Shown: in pieces, positions 26,342 through 34,997 of the stretch | Numbering within the stretch: the stretch's first letter is position 1 | How the letters are laid out: each line of letters begins with the position of its first letter | NCBI GenBank assembly: GCA_963825685.1 | Contig: CAWGUD010000021.1 | Location: 217,278 to 281,277 of the forward strand | Direction: 5' to 3' | Source: JAOUEA01 sp963825685 | GTDB lineage: Bacteria; Actinomycetota; UBA4738; HRBIN12 | DNA length: 64,000 nucleotides | Translations under genes and position numbers: made by a program | Notes under the pieces: generated by a model | Database searches by the model: none | Told to the model about the DNA's origin: nothing | What the model saw: only the letters and a program-made list of their open reading frames with translations

Positions 26342-27649
26342 ATGGACACGAACGGCAAACGTCTGCGGCTGCTCTTCCCCGACGTCCACGGGCTGGAACG
26401 AGGCAAGTACCTCTTCGGCGACGTCGCCGAGTCCGGTCACGCCGCGTTCTGCATCGGCGTGTACCCGCTCACGCACGACCGCGAGATCCTGCCCGTGCCG
26501 AAGACGCAGTTCGACGTGGGCCTGCCCGACATCGACGTGCATCTCGACCGCGATTCGCTGCGGCACTCGTGGGAGCCCGAGACCGTGATCGGCATCGGCG
26601 ATGCTCGGTTCAAGGGCGAGCCCGTCCCGATCGATCCGCGACACGTGTTGCGACAGGCGGTCGAGGCCTGGCGTGCGATCGGCCTCGAACCGCAGATCTC
26701 GTTCGAGCTCGAGTTCTACCTGATGGAACCCGACGGCGGCGGCGGCTGGCGACCCGTGTCCCTGCCCGGCCACCGGGTGTACGGCACCGGCACCTCGATC
26801 GACCCCACCGGATGCGTCGACGCGATGGTCACGACGGCGCTCGAGTGCGGGTTCCCGGTGGAGAGCTGGGGCAGCGAGTACGACGAGTCGGCCTTCGAGG
26901 TGAACATCCGCTACAGCGACGCGATCCCGGCGGCCGACGACGCGTTCGTGTTCCGGCTGCTGATCCGCGAGATCGCCGAGCACCACGGCAAGCTCGCGAC
27001 GTTCATCGGCCGTCCCCTGAACGATCGCGGCGGCAGCGGCATGCACGTGAACTTCAGCTTCCGCCGCGAGGACGGCTCGAACGCGTTCCACGACCCGAAC
27101 GACCCCGAGGGGCTGTCGGATCTCGCCCGCCGGTGCATCGCCGGCGTGCTCGAGCACCATGCGGGCATGGCGGCGATCCTGGCGCCGCACGTGAACGCGT
27201 ACAAGCGGCTGCAGCCCGACATGCTGAACGGGTACTGGGCGAACTGGGGCCACGACGACCGCAGCGTCACCGTGCGCGTGCCGCCGGCGCGCGGCGAGAA
27301 CACGCGCCTGGAACAGCGCACCGCCGACGCCGCCGCGAACCCGTACCTCGTCGGGGCCGCCGTGCTGCACGCCGCGCGGCTCGGCGTCGAAGGCGAGCTC
27401 GAGCTGAAGCCGCCGCAGCCGGTCAGCGAGGACCCCGACACCGACGTGTGCATCCCGGCGAACCTCGCGGTCGCGCTCGACGAGCTGAACGCCGACGAGC
27501 AGCTCGTGCAGGCCATCGGCCCCGAGCTCGTGGAGGCCTTCACGATCCTGAAGCGCGGGGAGTGGGAGCGCTACGTGGCGGCGGTCGAGGACACGTCGAC
27601 GACCGACGTGAGCGACTGGGAGCTGCGCTACTACATGCCCTACCACTGA
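26342..27649 (+). CDS. Glutamine-synthetase-like ligase (gamma-glutamyl-amine synthetase type), first copy
   Basis: The 435-residue protein has the GS catalytic fold: FPDVHGLERGKYLF, substrate Glu strands ISFELEFYLME, EVNIRYSDAIPAADD, the His-bearing GGSGMHVNFSFRREDG, VNAYKRLQPDML and ATP-site arginines VRVPPARGENTRLEQR. It lacks the adenylylation-loop layout and exact motifs of GlnA. With the second GS-like gene at 29249 it fits ligases that attach glutamate to amines (PuuA, IpuC, AtdA1 relatives). Start ATG after a G-rich AGGGGGG. It is divergent from the MetE-like operon. Confidence 0.82.
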   Translation: MDTNGKRLRLLFPDVHGLERGKYLFGDVAESGHAAFCIGVYPLTHDREILPVPKTQFDVGLPDIDVHLDRDSLRHSWEPETVIGIGDARFKGEPVPIDPRHVLRQAVEAWRAIGLEPQISFELEFYLMEPDGGGGWRPVSLPGHRVYGTGTSIDPTGCVDAMVTTALECGFPVESWGSEYDESAFEVNIRYSDAIPAADDAFVFRLLIREIAEHHGKLATFIGRPLNDRGGSGMHVNFSFRREDGSNAFHDPNDPEGLSDLARRCIAGVLEHHAGMAAILAPHVNAYKRLQPDMLNGYWANWGHDDRSVTVRVPPARGENTRLEQRTADAAANPYLVGAAVLHAARLGVEGELELKPPQPVSEDPDTDVCIPANLAVALDELNADEQLVQAIGPELVEAFTILKRGEWERYVAAVEDTSTTDVSDWELRYYMPYH

Positions 27650-27680
27650 CGGCTGGGCTCGGCGCGGACGGGAGGGCGGA

Positions 27681-28484
27681 GTGCGGCTCGAGGACAAGGT
27701 GGCGGTGATCAGCGGCGGGGGCACCGGCATCGGCGCGGCCACCGCCGAGCTGTTCGCGGCCGAGGGGGCCAAGGTGGTCGTCACCGGCCGTCGCGAGGAG
27801 CCGCTGCACGCCGTCGCCGAGGCCACCGGCGGGCTCGCGGTCGCGGGCGACGTCGTCGACCCGGCGCACGCGGACGCCGTGGTGGCCGCCGCGATCGACG
27901 CCTTCGGCCGCCTCGACATCGTGGTCGCGAACGCCGGCGTCGGCCTGGGCGGCTCGGCGGCCGACGTCACCGACGACGACTGGCGCACGACCCTCGACGT
28001 GAACCTCACCGGCGCGATGCGCCTCGTGCGCGCGGCGATGCCGGCGCTCACGGAGGCGAAGGGCTCGATCGTGCTCGTCTCGTCGATCTCGGGCTTCGTC
28101 GCGTCGAGCTCGAGCGTCGCCTACGTCGCGTCGAAGGCCGGCCTGATCGGGCTCACGAAGGCGATCGCGGTCGACAGCGGGCCGCTCGGCGTGCGGGCGA
28201 ACGCGCTGTGCCCCGGGTGGGTGCGCACGCAGATGGGCGACGACGCGATGGCCGACCTCGCCCGTGGGCACGGGGGCACGCTCGACGAGGCCTACGCGCG
28301 GGCCACGGCCCTCGTCCCGCTGCGTCGCGCGGCCGAGCCGAGCGAGGTCGCCGCCTGCGCGCTGTTCCTCGCGAGCGACGAGGCCTCGTACGTGCACGGC
28401 ACGACCCTCCTCGTCGACGGCGGAGGCATGGCGGTCGACGTCGCCTCGGTCGCGTTCGACGACGGCTGGGAAGGAGGGTCGTGA
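27681..28484 (+). CDS. Short-chain dehydrogenase/reductase (SDR), first copy
   Basis: A classical SDR of 267 aa. Features are the Rossmann motif ISGGGTGIGAATAELF, NAG (VVANAGVGLGG), the catalytic Ser in IVLVSSISGFVA and Tyr-x3-Lys in VAYVASKAGLIGLTK, and the closing YVHGTTLLVDGGGMAVD. It oxidises or reduces an alcohol/carbonyl with NAD(P). It is the second gene in the GS-SDR-SDR-GS run and overlaps the next SDR by four bases (GTGA). Confidence 0.9.
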   Translation: MRLEDKVAVISGGGTGIGAATAELFAAEGAKVVVTGRREEPLHAVAEATGGLAVAGDVVDPAHADAVVAAAIDAFGRLDIVVANAGVGLGGSAADVTDDDWRTTLDVNLTGAMRLVRAAMPALTEAKGSIVLVSSISGFVASSSSVAYVASKAGLIGLTKAIAVDSGPLGVRANALCPGWVRTQMGDDAMADLARGHGGTLDEAYARATALVPLRRAAEPSEVAACALFLASDEASYVHGTTLLVDGGGMAVDVASVAFDDGWEGGS

Positions 28485-29252
28485 GCTTCGACCATGCAGG
28501 CACGACCGCATTCGTGACCGGGGGCGGCTCGGGGATCGGGCAGGCGATCGCCCTGCGCCTCGCCCGCGAGGGGGCGGCCGTCGCGGTGGCCGACGTCCGG
28601 CTCGACGCCGCCGAGGCGACGGCGGCTGAGATCTCGCGCGACGACGGCCGGGCTCTCGCGATCGAGCTCGACGTCCGCGTGCCCGGCGCAGGCGGAAGCC
28701 GCACGTGACGCAGCGCTCGAGGCGTTCGGGGCGGTCCACTCCCTCGTGAACAACGCCGGGCTCGTGCGCATGTCGGCGCTCGACGACCTCGACGAGGACG
28801 AGTGGGACCTCGTGCTCGACACGAACCTCAAGGGCATGTACGTCGTGACCAGGGCGCTCGCCCCCGCGATCGGCGACGCCGGCGGCGGCGCGATCGTGAA
28901 CATGTCGACGATCGAGTCCGAGGTGGTCGTGTCGTCGGCGGGCCATCCGCAGGTGCACTACAACGCGTCGAAGGGCGGCGTGAAGATGCTGACGAAGGCG
29001 CTCGCGGTCGAGCTGTCGCATCGACGGATCCGTGTGAACGCGGTCGCGCCCGGCCCGATCGCCACGTCGTTCATCCCCGGCGGCGACCTCCGATCGCCGG
29101 AGGCCTGGGCGTTCATGTCGCAGCGCCTGCTCGTCGATCGCGTCGGCGAGCCCGAGGACGTCGCGGCCGCGGTGTCGTTCCTGCTCTCGGACGAGGCCTC
29201 GTTCATCACCGGGGCCCAGCTGCCGGTCGACGGCGGGTGGCTGACCCGATGA
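28481..29252 (+). CDS. Short-chain dehydrogenase/reductase (SDR), second copy (one frame break)
   Basis: The GTG at 28481 begins an SDR with FVTGGGSGIGQAIALRLARE, SLVNNAGLVRM, AIVNMSTIESEV, the Tyr-x3-Lys motif VHYNASKGGVKMLTKA and ITGAQLPVDGGWLTR at the end. One extra base near 28675 (GACGTCCGCG) breaks the frame after ELDV. Corrected length is about 256 aa. It overlaps both neighbours by four bases, so the GS-like, SDR and SDR genes are one translationally coupled unit. Its divergence from the first SDR implies different steps. Confidence 0.88.
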
Positions 29253-30622
29253 CGACGCCCAGGACCGCTCCCGCGCTCCGGGCGGATCACCTCACCGACG
29301 CGGGCATCCGCACCGTGATCGTGACCTCGGCCGACGTCACCGGACGGCTGGTCGGCAAGCGGTTCCCCGTCGATGTGTTCCACAGGCTGATGCACGACGG
29401 GGTGCCGCTGTCGTCGTGCGTGCTGGGGTGGGATCTCGACCAATGGCCCGGGCCCGCGCAGGCCTACACCGGTCACCACACCGGATGGCACGACGTGCGC
29501 CTCGTGCCCGACCTCGACACGTTGCGTCCCGCCGCGTGGCTCGACGCCACGGCGATCTGCGTCGCCGACTTCGTGGAGATGGGCGAGGACGCGCTCGTCG
29601 AGGTCGCACCTCGCACGATCCTGCGTCGCCAGGTCGAACGGTTCGAGGCCGAGGGTCAGACCCCGCAGGTCGCGAGCGAGCTCGAGTTCTCGTTGTACCG
29701 GGGCACCTACGACGACGGCCGCACGAACGGGTACGAGACGCTCGTGCCGACGACGATCGCGCGGGCGGACTACACGGTGCAGGCGGGCGACCAGCACGAG
29801 GCCTTCTTCGGGCCGGCCCGCCAGGCGCTCGTGGACTCGAACCTCGGCCCGTGGACGAGCCAGGTCGAGTGGGGGCTCGGTCAGTGGGAGATCAACCTCG
29901 AGTACCGGCAGGCGCTCGAGATGGCCGACCGGCACATCCTGTTCAAGCTCGCGATGCGCGACCTCGCCGCCGCGAACGGCATGGCCGCCACGTTCATGGC
30001 GAAGCCGTTCCCCGACACGACCGGTTCCTCGTGCCACCTGCACCTCTCGCTCGTCGACGGGAACGGGGCCCATCCGTTCGGCGACGGCTCGAGCGGCGAG
30101 GAGCTCGCGGCGCCGCTGCGCACCGCCATCGGCGGCCTGCTCGCCCGCGCCCCCGACCTGATGCTCTGGTACGCGCCCACCGTGAACTCGTTCCGGCGCA
30201 TCGCCGGGGGCGAGTTCTCCGGCAACGGACTCAGCTGGGGCTACGACAGCCGCATGGTCTCGTGCCGCGTCCTGGTCGAGGAACCCTCGTCGACCAGACT
30301 CGAGTGGCGGGTGCCCGGCGCCGACGTGAACCCCTACCTCGCGATCGCGGGGGTGCTCGCGTCGGCCCGCGACGGCATCGCGAACGGCACGGATCCGGGT
30401 GAGCCCCTCGTCGGGGAGGAGTGGGAGCGCGAGGTCCCACCGCTTCCCGCGCATCTCGGTGAGGCGACGGCGGCGTTCCGCGACAGCGCCTGGACACGAG
30501 AGACGTTCGGGCCGGCGGTCGTCGAGCACTATGCGGAGGCGGGCCGCTGGGAGTGGGAGCGGTTCCTCGCCGCCGACGTCGTCACCGAGTGGGAACGCCG
30601 CCGCTACTTCGAGGTGATCTGA
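29249..30622 (+). CDS. Glutamine-synthetase-like ligase, second copy
   Basis: This 457-aa protein has the longer GS-like form: VTSADVTGRLVGKRFPVDVF at the N-terminus, VASELEFSLYRGTYD, QVEWGLGQWEINLEYR, MAKPFPDTTGSSCHLHLSLV (catalytic His segment), PTVNSFRRIAGGEFSG and LEWRVPGADVNPYLAIAGV. Two GS-like ligases in one operon suggest related but distinct amine substrates, or a hetero-oligomer. Neither resembles the assimilatory GlnA closely. Its ATG overlaps the SDR stop (ATGA). The reading frame is intact. Confidence 0.83.
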   Translation: MTTPRTAPALRADHLTDAGIRTVIVTSADVTGRLVGKRFPVDVFHRLMHDGVPLSSCVLGWDLDQWPGPAQAYTGHHTGWHDVRLVPDLDTLRPAAWLDATAICVADFVEMGEDALVEVAPRTILRRQVERFEAEGQTPQVASELEFSLYRGTYDDGRTNGYETLVPTTIARADYTVQAGDQHEAFFGPARQALVDSNLGPWTSQVEWGLGQWEINLEYRQALEMADRHILFKLAMRDLAAANGMAATFMAKPFPDTTGSSCHLHLSLVDGNGAHPFGDGSSGEELAAPLRTAIGGLLARAPDLMLWYAPTVNSFRRIAGGEFSGNGLSWGYDSRMVSCRVLVEEPSSTRLEWRVPGADVNPYLAIAGVLASARDGIANGTDPGEPLVGEEWEREVPPLPAHLGEATAAFRDSAWTRETFGPAVVEHYAEAGRWEWERFLAADVVTEWERRRYFEVI

Positions 30623-30640
30623 GGCCGGGTTGCTCGGAAA

Positions 30641-30661
30641 GTCGTTCGGGGGCAAAATACC
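30641..30661 (+). promoter_or_regulatory. Candidate shared operator/promoter motif, copy 3
   Basis: It reads GTCGTTCGGG, GG, CAAAATACC and matches copy 2 at 19 of 21 positions. It lies 44 bases before the cytochrome P450 ATG, in the only gap (84 bases) between the GS-like operon and the P450-LLM pair. Confidence 0.5.
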
Positions 30662-30705
30662 TGCGCCGCGCACCGCCACCTGCCGTACGAGGGAGAGCCG
30701 ACCGC

Positions 30706-31953
30706 ATGGGCGACACGCTGGGCGACATCGACCTGGTGAACCCCGACAACTACGTCGAGCGGGTTCCCTTCGAGTGGTTCGACCACCTGCGCGAGGACCA
30801 TCCGATCGTTTGGCACCCCGAACCCTCGCCGAACGAGGGCTTCTGGGCCGTCACCCGCTACGACGACCTCACGAACGTGCACATGGACTGGCAGACCTAC
30901 TCGTCGGAGCTCGGCGCCGTCGCTCTCGAGGAGCTCGACGAGGAACAGCTCGAGGTGCGCAAGTCGATGCTCGAGACCGACCCACCCCGGCACACCGAGC
31001 TGCGCAAGGTCTGCTCCAAGCGTTTCAGCGCCCGCGGCGTCGGCCAGTACGAGGACTGGATCCGCGACGTCGCCCGCTCCGTGCTCGACGACGCCCTGCC
31101 CTCGGGCGAGTTCGACTTCGTGAGCGAGATCAGCCGCGACCTGCCGATCCGCTTCCTCTGCTCGATCTTCACCGTGCCGCAGGAAGACGCCCCGCAGCTG
31201 ATCGCCTGGGGCGACAGCATGATCGCGAACCAGGACCCCGACCTCTCGGCGGCCGTGGTCGACAAGGTCGACACCGAGGCGTACCGGCTGCTGCCGTTCC
31301 GCTCCCCCACGGCCCTGAAGGTCTTCGAGTACGCCGACCGCCAGCGCGACCAACGGCTGGCCGAGCCCGCCGACGACGTGCTGCAGGCCCTCACGGTCGC
31401 GCAGAGCGAAGGGGTGCTGAACGAGCGCGAGTTCCACAACTACTTCGGGGTGCTGATGATCGCGGGCAACGAGACTACGCGGCACACGATCAGCCACGGC
31501 ATGCTCGCCCTGATGCAACACCCGGAGCAGCTCGAGCTGCTGCGGGAGCAGCCGGAGCTGATCCCGAACGCCACGGAGGAGATCCTGCGGTGGGCCACCC
31601 CGGTGCTCCACTTCCGGCGCACCGCCACCCGCGACGCGGAGTTGCACGGTCAGCCGATCGCGACGGGCGACAAGGTGGTCACCTGGTACATCAGCGCCAA
31701 CCGCGACCCGGCGATGTTCCCCGACCCCTACACGTTCGACGTCACGAGGACGCCGAACGACCACGTGACGTTCGGGCCCGGGGGACCCCACTTCTGCCTG
31801 GGGGCGCACCTCGCGCGGCTCGAGACGAAGATCCTGTTCCAGGAGCTGATCCCCCGCCTCGACACGATCGAGCTCACCGGGCCGGTGGAACGCATCCGCT
31901 CGAACTTCGTGAACGGCATCAAGCGCATGCCGGTGCGCGTGCGCACGAAGTAG
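30706..31953 (+). CDS. Cytochrome P450
   Basis: A soluble bacterial P450 of 415 aa. The oxygen-activation helix is LMIAGNETTRHTISHGML near residue 255, the ExxR motif is in NATEEILRWATPVLHFRR, and the haem-thiolate loop is FGPGGPHFCLGAHLARLE near residue 360. TDPPRHTELRKVCSKRFSAR is typical of the CYP124/125/142-like actinobacterial group acting on terpenoid, sterol or alkyl chains. That assignment is by resemblance only. No ferredoxin or reductase gene is adjacent. It has its own promoter region bearing the shared motif, and an LLM oxidoreductase follows 6 bases later. Confidence 0.92.
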   Translation: MGDTLGDIDLVNPDNYVERVPFEWFDHLREDHPIVWHPEPSPNEGFWAVTRYDDLTNVHMDWQTYSSELGAVALEELDEEQLEVRKSMLETDPPRHTELRKVCSKRFSARGVGQYEDWIRDVARSVLDDALPSGEFDFVSEISRDLPIRFLCSIFTVPQEDAPQLIAWGDSMIANQDPDLSAAVVDKVDTEAYRLLPFRSPTALKVFEYADRQRDQRLAEPADDVLQALTVAQSEGVLNEREFHNYFGVLMIAGNETTRHTISHGMLALMQHPEQLELLREQPELIPNATEEILRWATPVLHFRRTATRDAELHGQPIATGDKVVTWYISANRDPAMFPDPYTFDVTRTPNDHVTFGPGGPHFCLGAHLARLETKILFQELIPRLDTIELTGPVERIRSNFVNGIKRMPVRVRTK

Positions 31954-31959
31954 CGCCCG

Positions 31960-33006
31960 ATGAAGGCTCCGCGACTGGTGCTCGTGCTGAGCGAGAACCA
32001 CACGTTGGTGCCTGCGCGCGACCTGCGCGCGCTGGTCGACATCGCCGTCGAAGCCGAGCGTGCCGGGTTCGACGGCGTGATGGTGAGCGAGCACATCGTG
32101 CTCGGCCGAGGCGCCGACGCCGACGGGTTGCCCGAGAACCCGCGTGACTACGCCCTGCCGGGGAACCAGGACCCGTCGACCCCGTGGCCCTCGTCGCTGC
32201 TGCTGCTCGCCGCGATCGCGTCGGTCACGACCCGTCTGCGCCTGATCGCGAGCGCGGTGATCCCGCCCCTGCGCCACCCGCTGCAGATCGCGAAGGAGCT
32301 CGCGACCCTCGACCTGCTCTCGCGCGGCCGGCTGGTCGTGCAGCCCACCGTGAGCTGGCACCGAGCCGAGTACGAAGCGCTCGGCGTGGCGTTCGAGACC
32401 CGCGGCGCGCGCCTGGACGAGCACCTCGCCGCATGGACGCTGCTCTGGCGCGACTCACCCGCCAGCTTCCACGGGACGCACTACGCGTTCGACGACGTCT
32501 GGCTCGAGCCGAAGGCGTTCCGGCCCGAGGGACCGCGACTGTGGTTCGGCGGCCAGCACCTGCACGACCGGTTGCTGCGACGGTTGGTCGAGCACGGCCA
32601 TGGATTCAACCCGCTCGGGCGCGCGGGCGAGGACGACCTCGAGCGGCTCGCCGTGGCGATGGCCGCGGCCGGGCGTGACATCGCGGACATCGAGATGGTG
32701 GGCGGCACGCGCGGTTCGTTCCCCGACGCGACCCACCCCGCCCCGCTCGACGGTGCGCTCGACCAGATCCCCGAGCAGGTGGCACGGGGGTTCACCACGA
32801 TCTGCATCAAGCCGAGCCAGTTCACCGACGACCCGAGCGAGATCCAGCAGCTCCTGGCCCGCATCGTCGACGGCGTCGCGACGCGCATCTCTCCTAGTCT
32901 GAGTCAGACTACTGGACCCGGGTCCTCGGTCGACGCCGGCGCCACGGCTCGCAGCAACGATCGGAGCATCGCCGCGAGGTCGTCCTGCTGCTCGGGGTCC
33001 AGGTGA
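31960..33006 (+). CDS. LLM-class (F420-dependent type) oxidoreductase
   Basis: A luciferase-like barrel of about 300 residues: VEAERAGFDGVMVSEHIVLG, PWPSSLLLLAAIASVTTRLRLIAS, VIPPLRHPLQIAKELATLD, GRLVVQPTVSWHRAEYEALG and WFGGQHLHDRLLRRL. Actinobacterial members of this group usually use F420, in line with cofC in this window. The domain ends near 32890 (LARIVDGVATR). The open frame runs 39 codons further through the convergent MarR gene as low-complexity sequence, so the true stop probably lies near 32900 after an unseen frame break. Confidence 0.83.
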   Translation: MKAPRLVLVLSENHTLVPARDLRALVDIAVEAERAGFDGVMVSEHIVLGRGADADGLPENPRDYALPGNQDPSTPWPSSLLLLAAIASVTTRLRLIASAVIPPLRHPLQIAKELATLDLLSRGRLVVQPTVSWHRAEYEALGVAFETRGARLDEHLAAWTLLWRDSPASFHGTHYAFDDVWLEPKAFRPEGPRLWFGGQHLHDRLLRRLVEHGHGFNPLGRAGEDDLERLAVAMAAAGRDIADIEMVGGTRGSFPDATHPAPLDGALDQIPEQVARGFTTICIKPSQFTDDPSEIQQLLARIVDGVATRISPSLSQTTGPGSSVDAGATARSNDRSIAARSSCCSGSR

Positions 33007-33461
33007 GCGGCGACGGCGGATTCCTCGGCGTTGAACTTCGGGAAGAGGTCCTCGATCGTGACGCGGCCCACCCGCGTGAGCTCGACGATCACCATGCGAC
33101 CGTCCTTCGGGTCCTTGCGGCGGGTGACGAACCCCCGGGACTCGAGCGTCGTCATCACGCCGGTCGCCGTCGGACGGCTGATGCCCACCGCGGCGGCGAA
33201 CTCGCGAGCTTCCATCTCGCCCCAGACCCACAGCACCCAGAGCCCGACGAACGAGGTCCAGCTCAGCCGGTCGGGCGCGAGCACCCTGGCCTCCATGTGC
33301 CGACGGATCGCGGCAGACGTGCGGAAGAGGTTCGAGATCGCCCACATCGCCCGGAAGTCGAGGGGCAGGTGAGCGAGCTCCTCCTGCACCTTGCGCTCGG
33401 CGGGCAGCAGGCCGTCCTCGCCGGGCAGGTGACGGTCGCCGGGGCGCGGCGCGTCGCTCAC
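32904..33461 (-). CDS. MarR-family transcriptional regulator
   Basis: The 185-aa winged-helix repressor type reads: dimerisation helices, SWTSFVGLWVLWVWGEMEAR, recognition helix AVGISRPTATGVMTTLESRG, and the wing RRKDPKDGRMVIVELTRVG. MarR proteins commonly sense phenolic or aromatic acids and control catabolic genes or efflux. It is coupled to the upstream PLP decarboxylase by a GTGA overlap and converges on the LLM gene. It is the best local candidate to read the shared motifs, but nothing links them directly. Confidence 0.88.
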   Translation of the reverse strand: MSDAPRPGDRHLPGEDGLLPAERKVQEELAHLPLDFRAMWAISNLFRTSAAIRRHMEARVLAPDRLSWTSFVGLWVLWVWGEMEAREFAAAVGISRPTATGVMTTLESRGFVTRRKDPKDGRMVIVELTRVGRVTIEDLFPKFNAEESAVAAHLDPEQQDDLAAMLRSLLRAVAPASTEDPGPVV

Positions 33462-34888
33462 GCCGCGCTCCCCGTGCGCGCGAGCCGGTCGCCGAGCTCG
33501 CGCGCGACGTCGAGCAGCGCGACGACGTCCTCCTCGGTCGTGCGGAAGTTCACGAAGCAGGGGCGGAGCCACACCTCGCCGTCGATCAGGGCCGGAGCGA
33601 GGTAGGCGCGGCCGTCGGCCTGGATCGCCTCGGCCAGCGCCTGGTTGTGGGCGTTCACGTCGGCGACGCCGTCGGGCACGTGGCGGATCGGCACGATCGA
33701 GAGCTGCGGCGGCGCTTCCATGACCTCGAAGTCCTCGGTGTGCTGCGCACGCCGATAGAGCAGGTCGGCCTCGGCCAGGTTGCGCTCGATCGCCTCGCGG
33801 AACTGCGCGGCGCCGTGCGCCCGGAACGCGAGCCAGAGCTTCAGCGCGCGGAACGGCCGGGAGTACTCCAGCGTGATGTCGGCCGCGTGCAGCTCGTGCT
33901 GCTGGTGCGGCAGGTAGCCCTGCTCGTGGCTGAACGCGCTCGCGAGCGCCTCGTCGTCGCGCACGAGCACGACGCCGCACGCCTTCGGCAGGTAGAGCCA
34001 CTTGTGCGCGTCGATCGAGCACGAGTCGGCCCGGTCGAGCCCCGTGAACAGGTCGCGCCTCGAGGAGACCGACGCCGCCGGCAGGCCGTAGGCGCCGTCG
34101 ACGTGCATCCAGACCCCTCGCGCCTCGCATACCTCGGCCACCGCGTCGAGGGGATCGATCCCTCCCGTGAGCGTCGTGCCGGCCGTCGCGACCACGGCCA
34201 CCGGGATCACGCCCTCGGCCAGGTCGTGCGCGATCGCATCGTCGAGCGCCTCGGGCCGCATGCGCCGGAGCCCGTCGATCTCGATCGCCCGCAGGTTGTC
34301 CGACCCGATGCCGAGCAGTTCCACCGCCCGGGTCACCGAGTAGTGCACCTCCTGGGAGCAGTAGACCGCCGTGCGCCTCGCGCCGAGCCCGGCGTGACGG
34401 CTTCCGGGCACCGCCCGCTCCCGCGCGGCCGCGATCGCCGTCACGTTGCTGACGGTGCCGCCGCTCGTGAACGCGCCCGCAGCCATCGGGAAGCCGACGA
34501 ACTCCGAGACCCACCGCACCGCCTGGTCCTCGATCTGGGTGGCGGCGCGGGCATCGACCGCGAGGTTGATGTCGTAGGAGTGCGCGAGGAAGTCGCCGAG
34601 CGTGCCGATCTCGAGCCCGCTCGAGCCGATGAACGCGAAGTAGCGCGGCCGCGCCTGGGCGATCGACTCGTCGAGGATGCGCGCGGCATCGTCGAGCGCG
34701 TCGTGCACGGGCGAGGCCTCGTCGGGGAGCGCGCGCTCCAACAGCCGCCGCACGCGTTCGTCGAGCGCCGGCTCCTCGGGCCGGAAGCTGTCGAAGCTGC
34801 GCCAGGCCTCGGCGACCAGGCGCGCCGCGTGCTCGAGCGCCTCCTCGCGGGGCGCGTCGAGCCGCAGCGGGCGTTCCGATCCGATCAC
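33458..34888 (-). CDS. Pyridoxal-phosphate-dependent (aromatic L-amino-acid type) decarboxylase
   Basis: A group II PLP decarboxylase of about 476 aa. The PLP lysine is in CSIDAHKWLYLPKACGVV. Other landmarks are GAFTSGGTVSNVTAIAAAR, VVATAGTTLTGGIDPLDAV and GVWMHVDGAYGLPAA. Substrates in the family are Trp, Tyr, Phe, DOPA, Glu or 2,4-diaminobutyrate; this protein is closest to the aromatic type by eye. I chose the GTG at 34888; an in-frame ATG at 34966 would add 26 residues but lies over the divergent ABC promoter. Decarboxylation of aromatic amino acids would feed amines to the nearby GS-like ligases (inference). Confidence 0.85.
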   Translation of the reverse strand: MIGSERPLRLDAPREEALEHAARLVAEAWRSFDSFRPEEPALDERVRRLLERALPDEASPVHDALDDAARILDESIAQARPRYFAFIGSSGLEIGTLGDFLAHSYDINLAVDARAATQIEDQAVRWVSEFVGFPMAAGAFTSGGTVSNVTAIAAARERAVPGSRHAGLGARRTAVYCSQEVHYSVTRAVELLGIGSDNLRAIEIDGLRRMRPEALDDAIAHDLAEGVIPVAVVATAGTTLTGGIDPLDAVAEVCEARGVWMHVDGAYGLPAASVSSRRDLFTGLDRADSCSIDAHKWLYLPKACGVVLVRDDEALASAFSHEQGYLPHQQHELHAADITLEYSRPFRALKLWLAFRAHGAAQFREAIERNLAEADLLYRRAQHTEDFEVMEAPPQLSIVPIRHVPDGVADVNAHNQALAEAIQADGRAYLAPALIDGEVWLRPCFVNFRTTEEDVVALLDVARELGDRLARTGSAA

Positions 34889-34936
34889 GAGCAGATGGTA
34901 TGCCGCGCGTTCTCCGTCGGCACAGAAGAGGCCAGC

Positions 34937-34966
34937 TTGCGCCCATCGCACGGCTGTGCGTAGCAT
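34937..34966 (+). promoter_or_regulatory. Promoter of the Liv-type ABC operon
   Basis: TTGCGC (34937-34942), 18 bases, TAGCAT (34961-34966), identical in both boxes and spacing to the promoter at 490-519. AGGAGG (34986-34991) follows, 6 bases before the GTG at 34998. Confidence 0.6.
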
Positions 34967-34997
34967 CCGTTCACCTACCAGGCCTAGGAGGTCCGAA

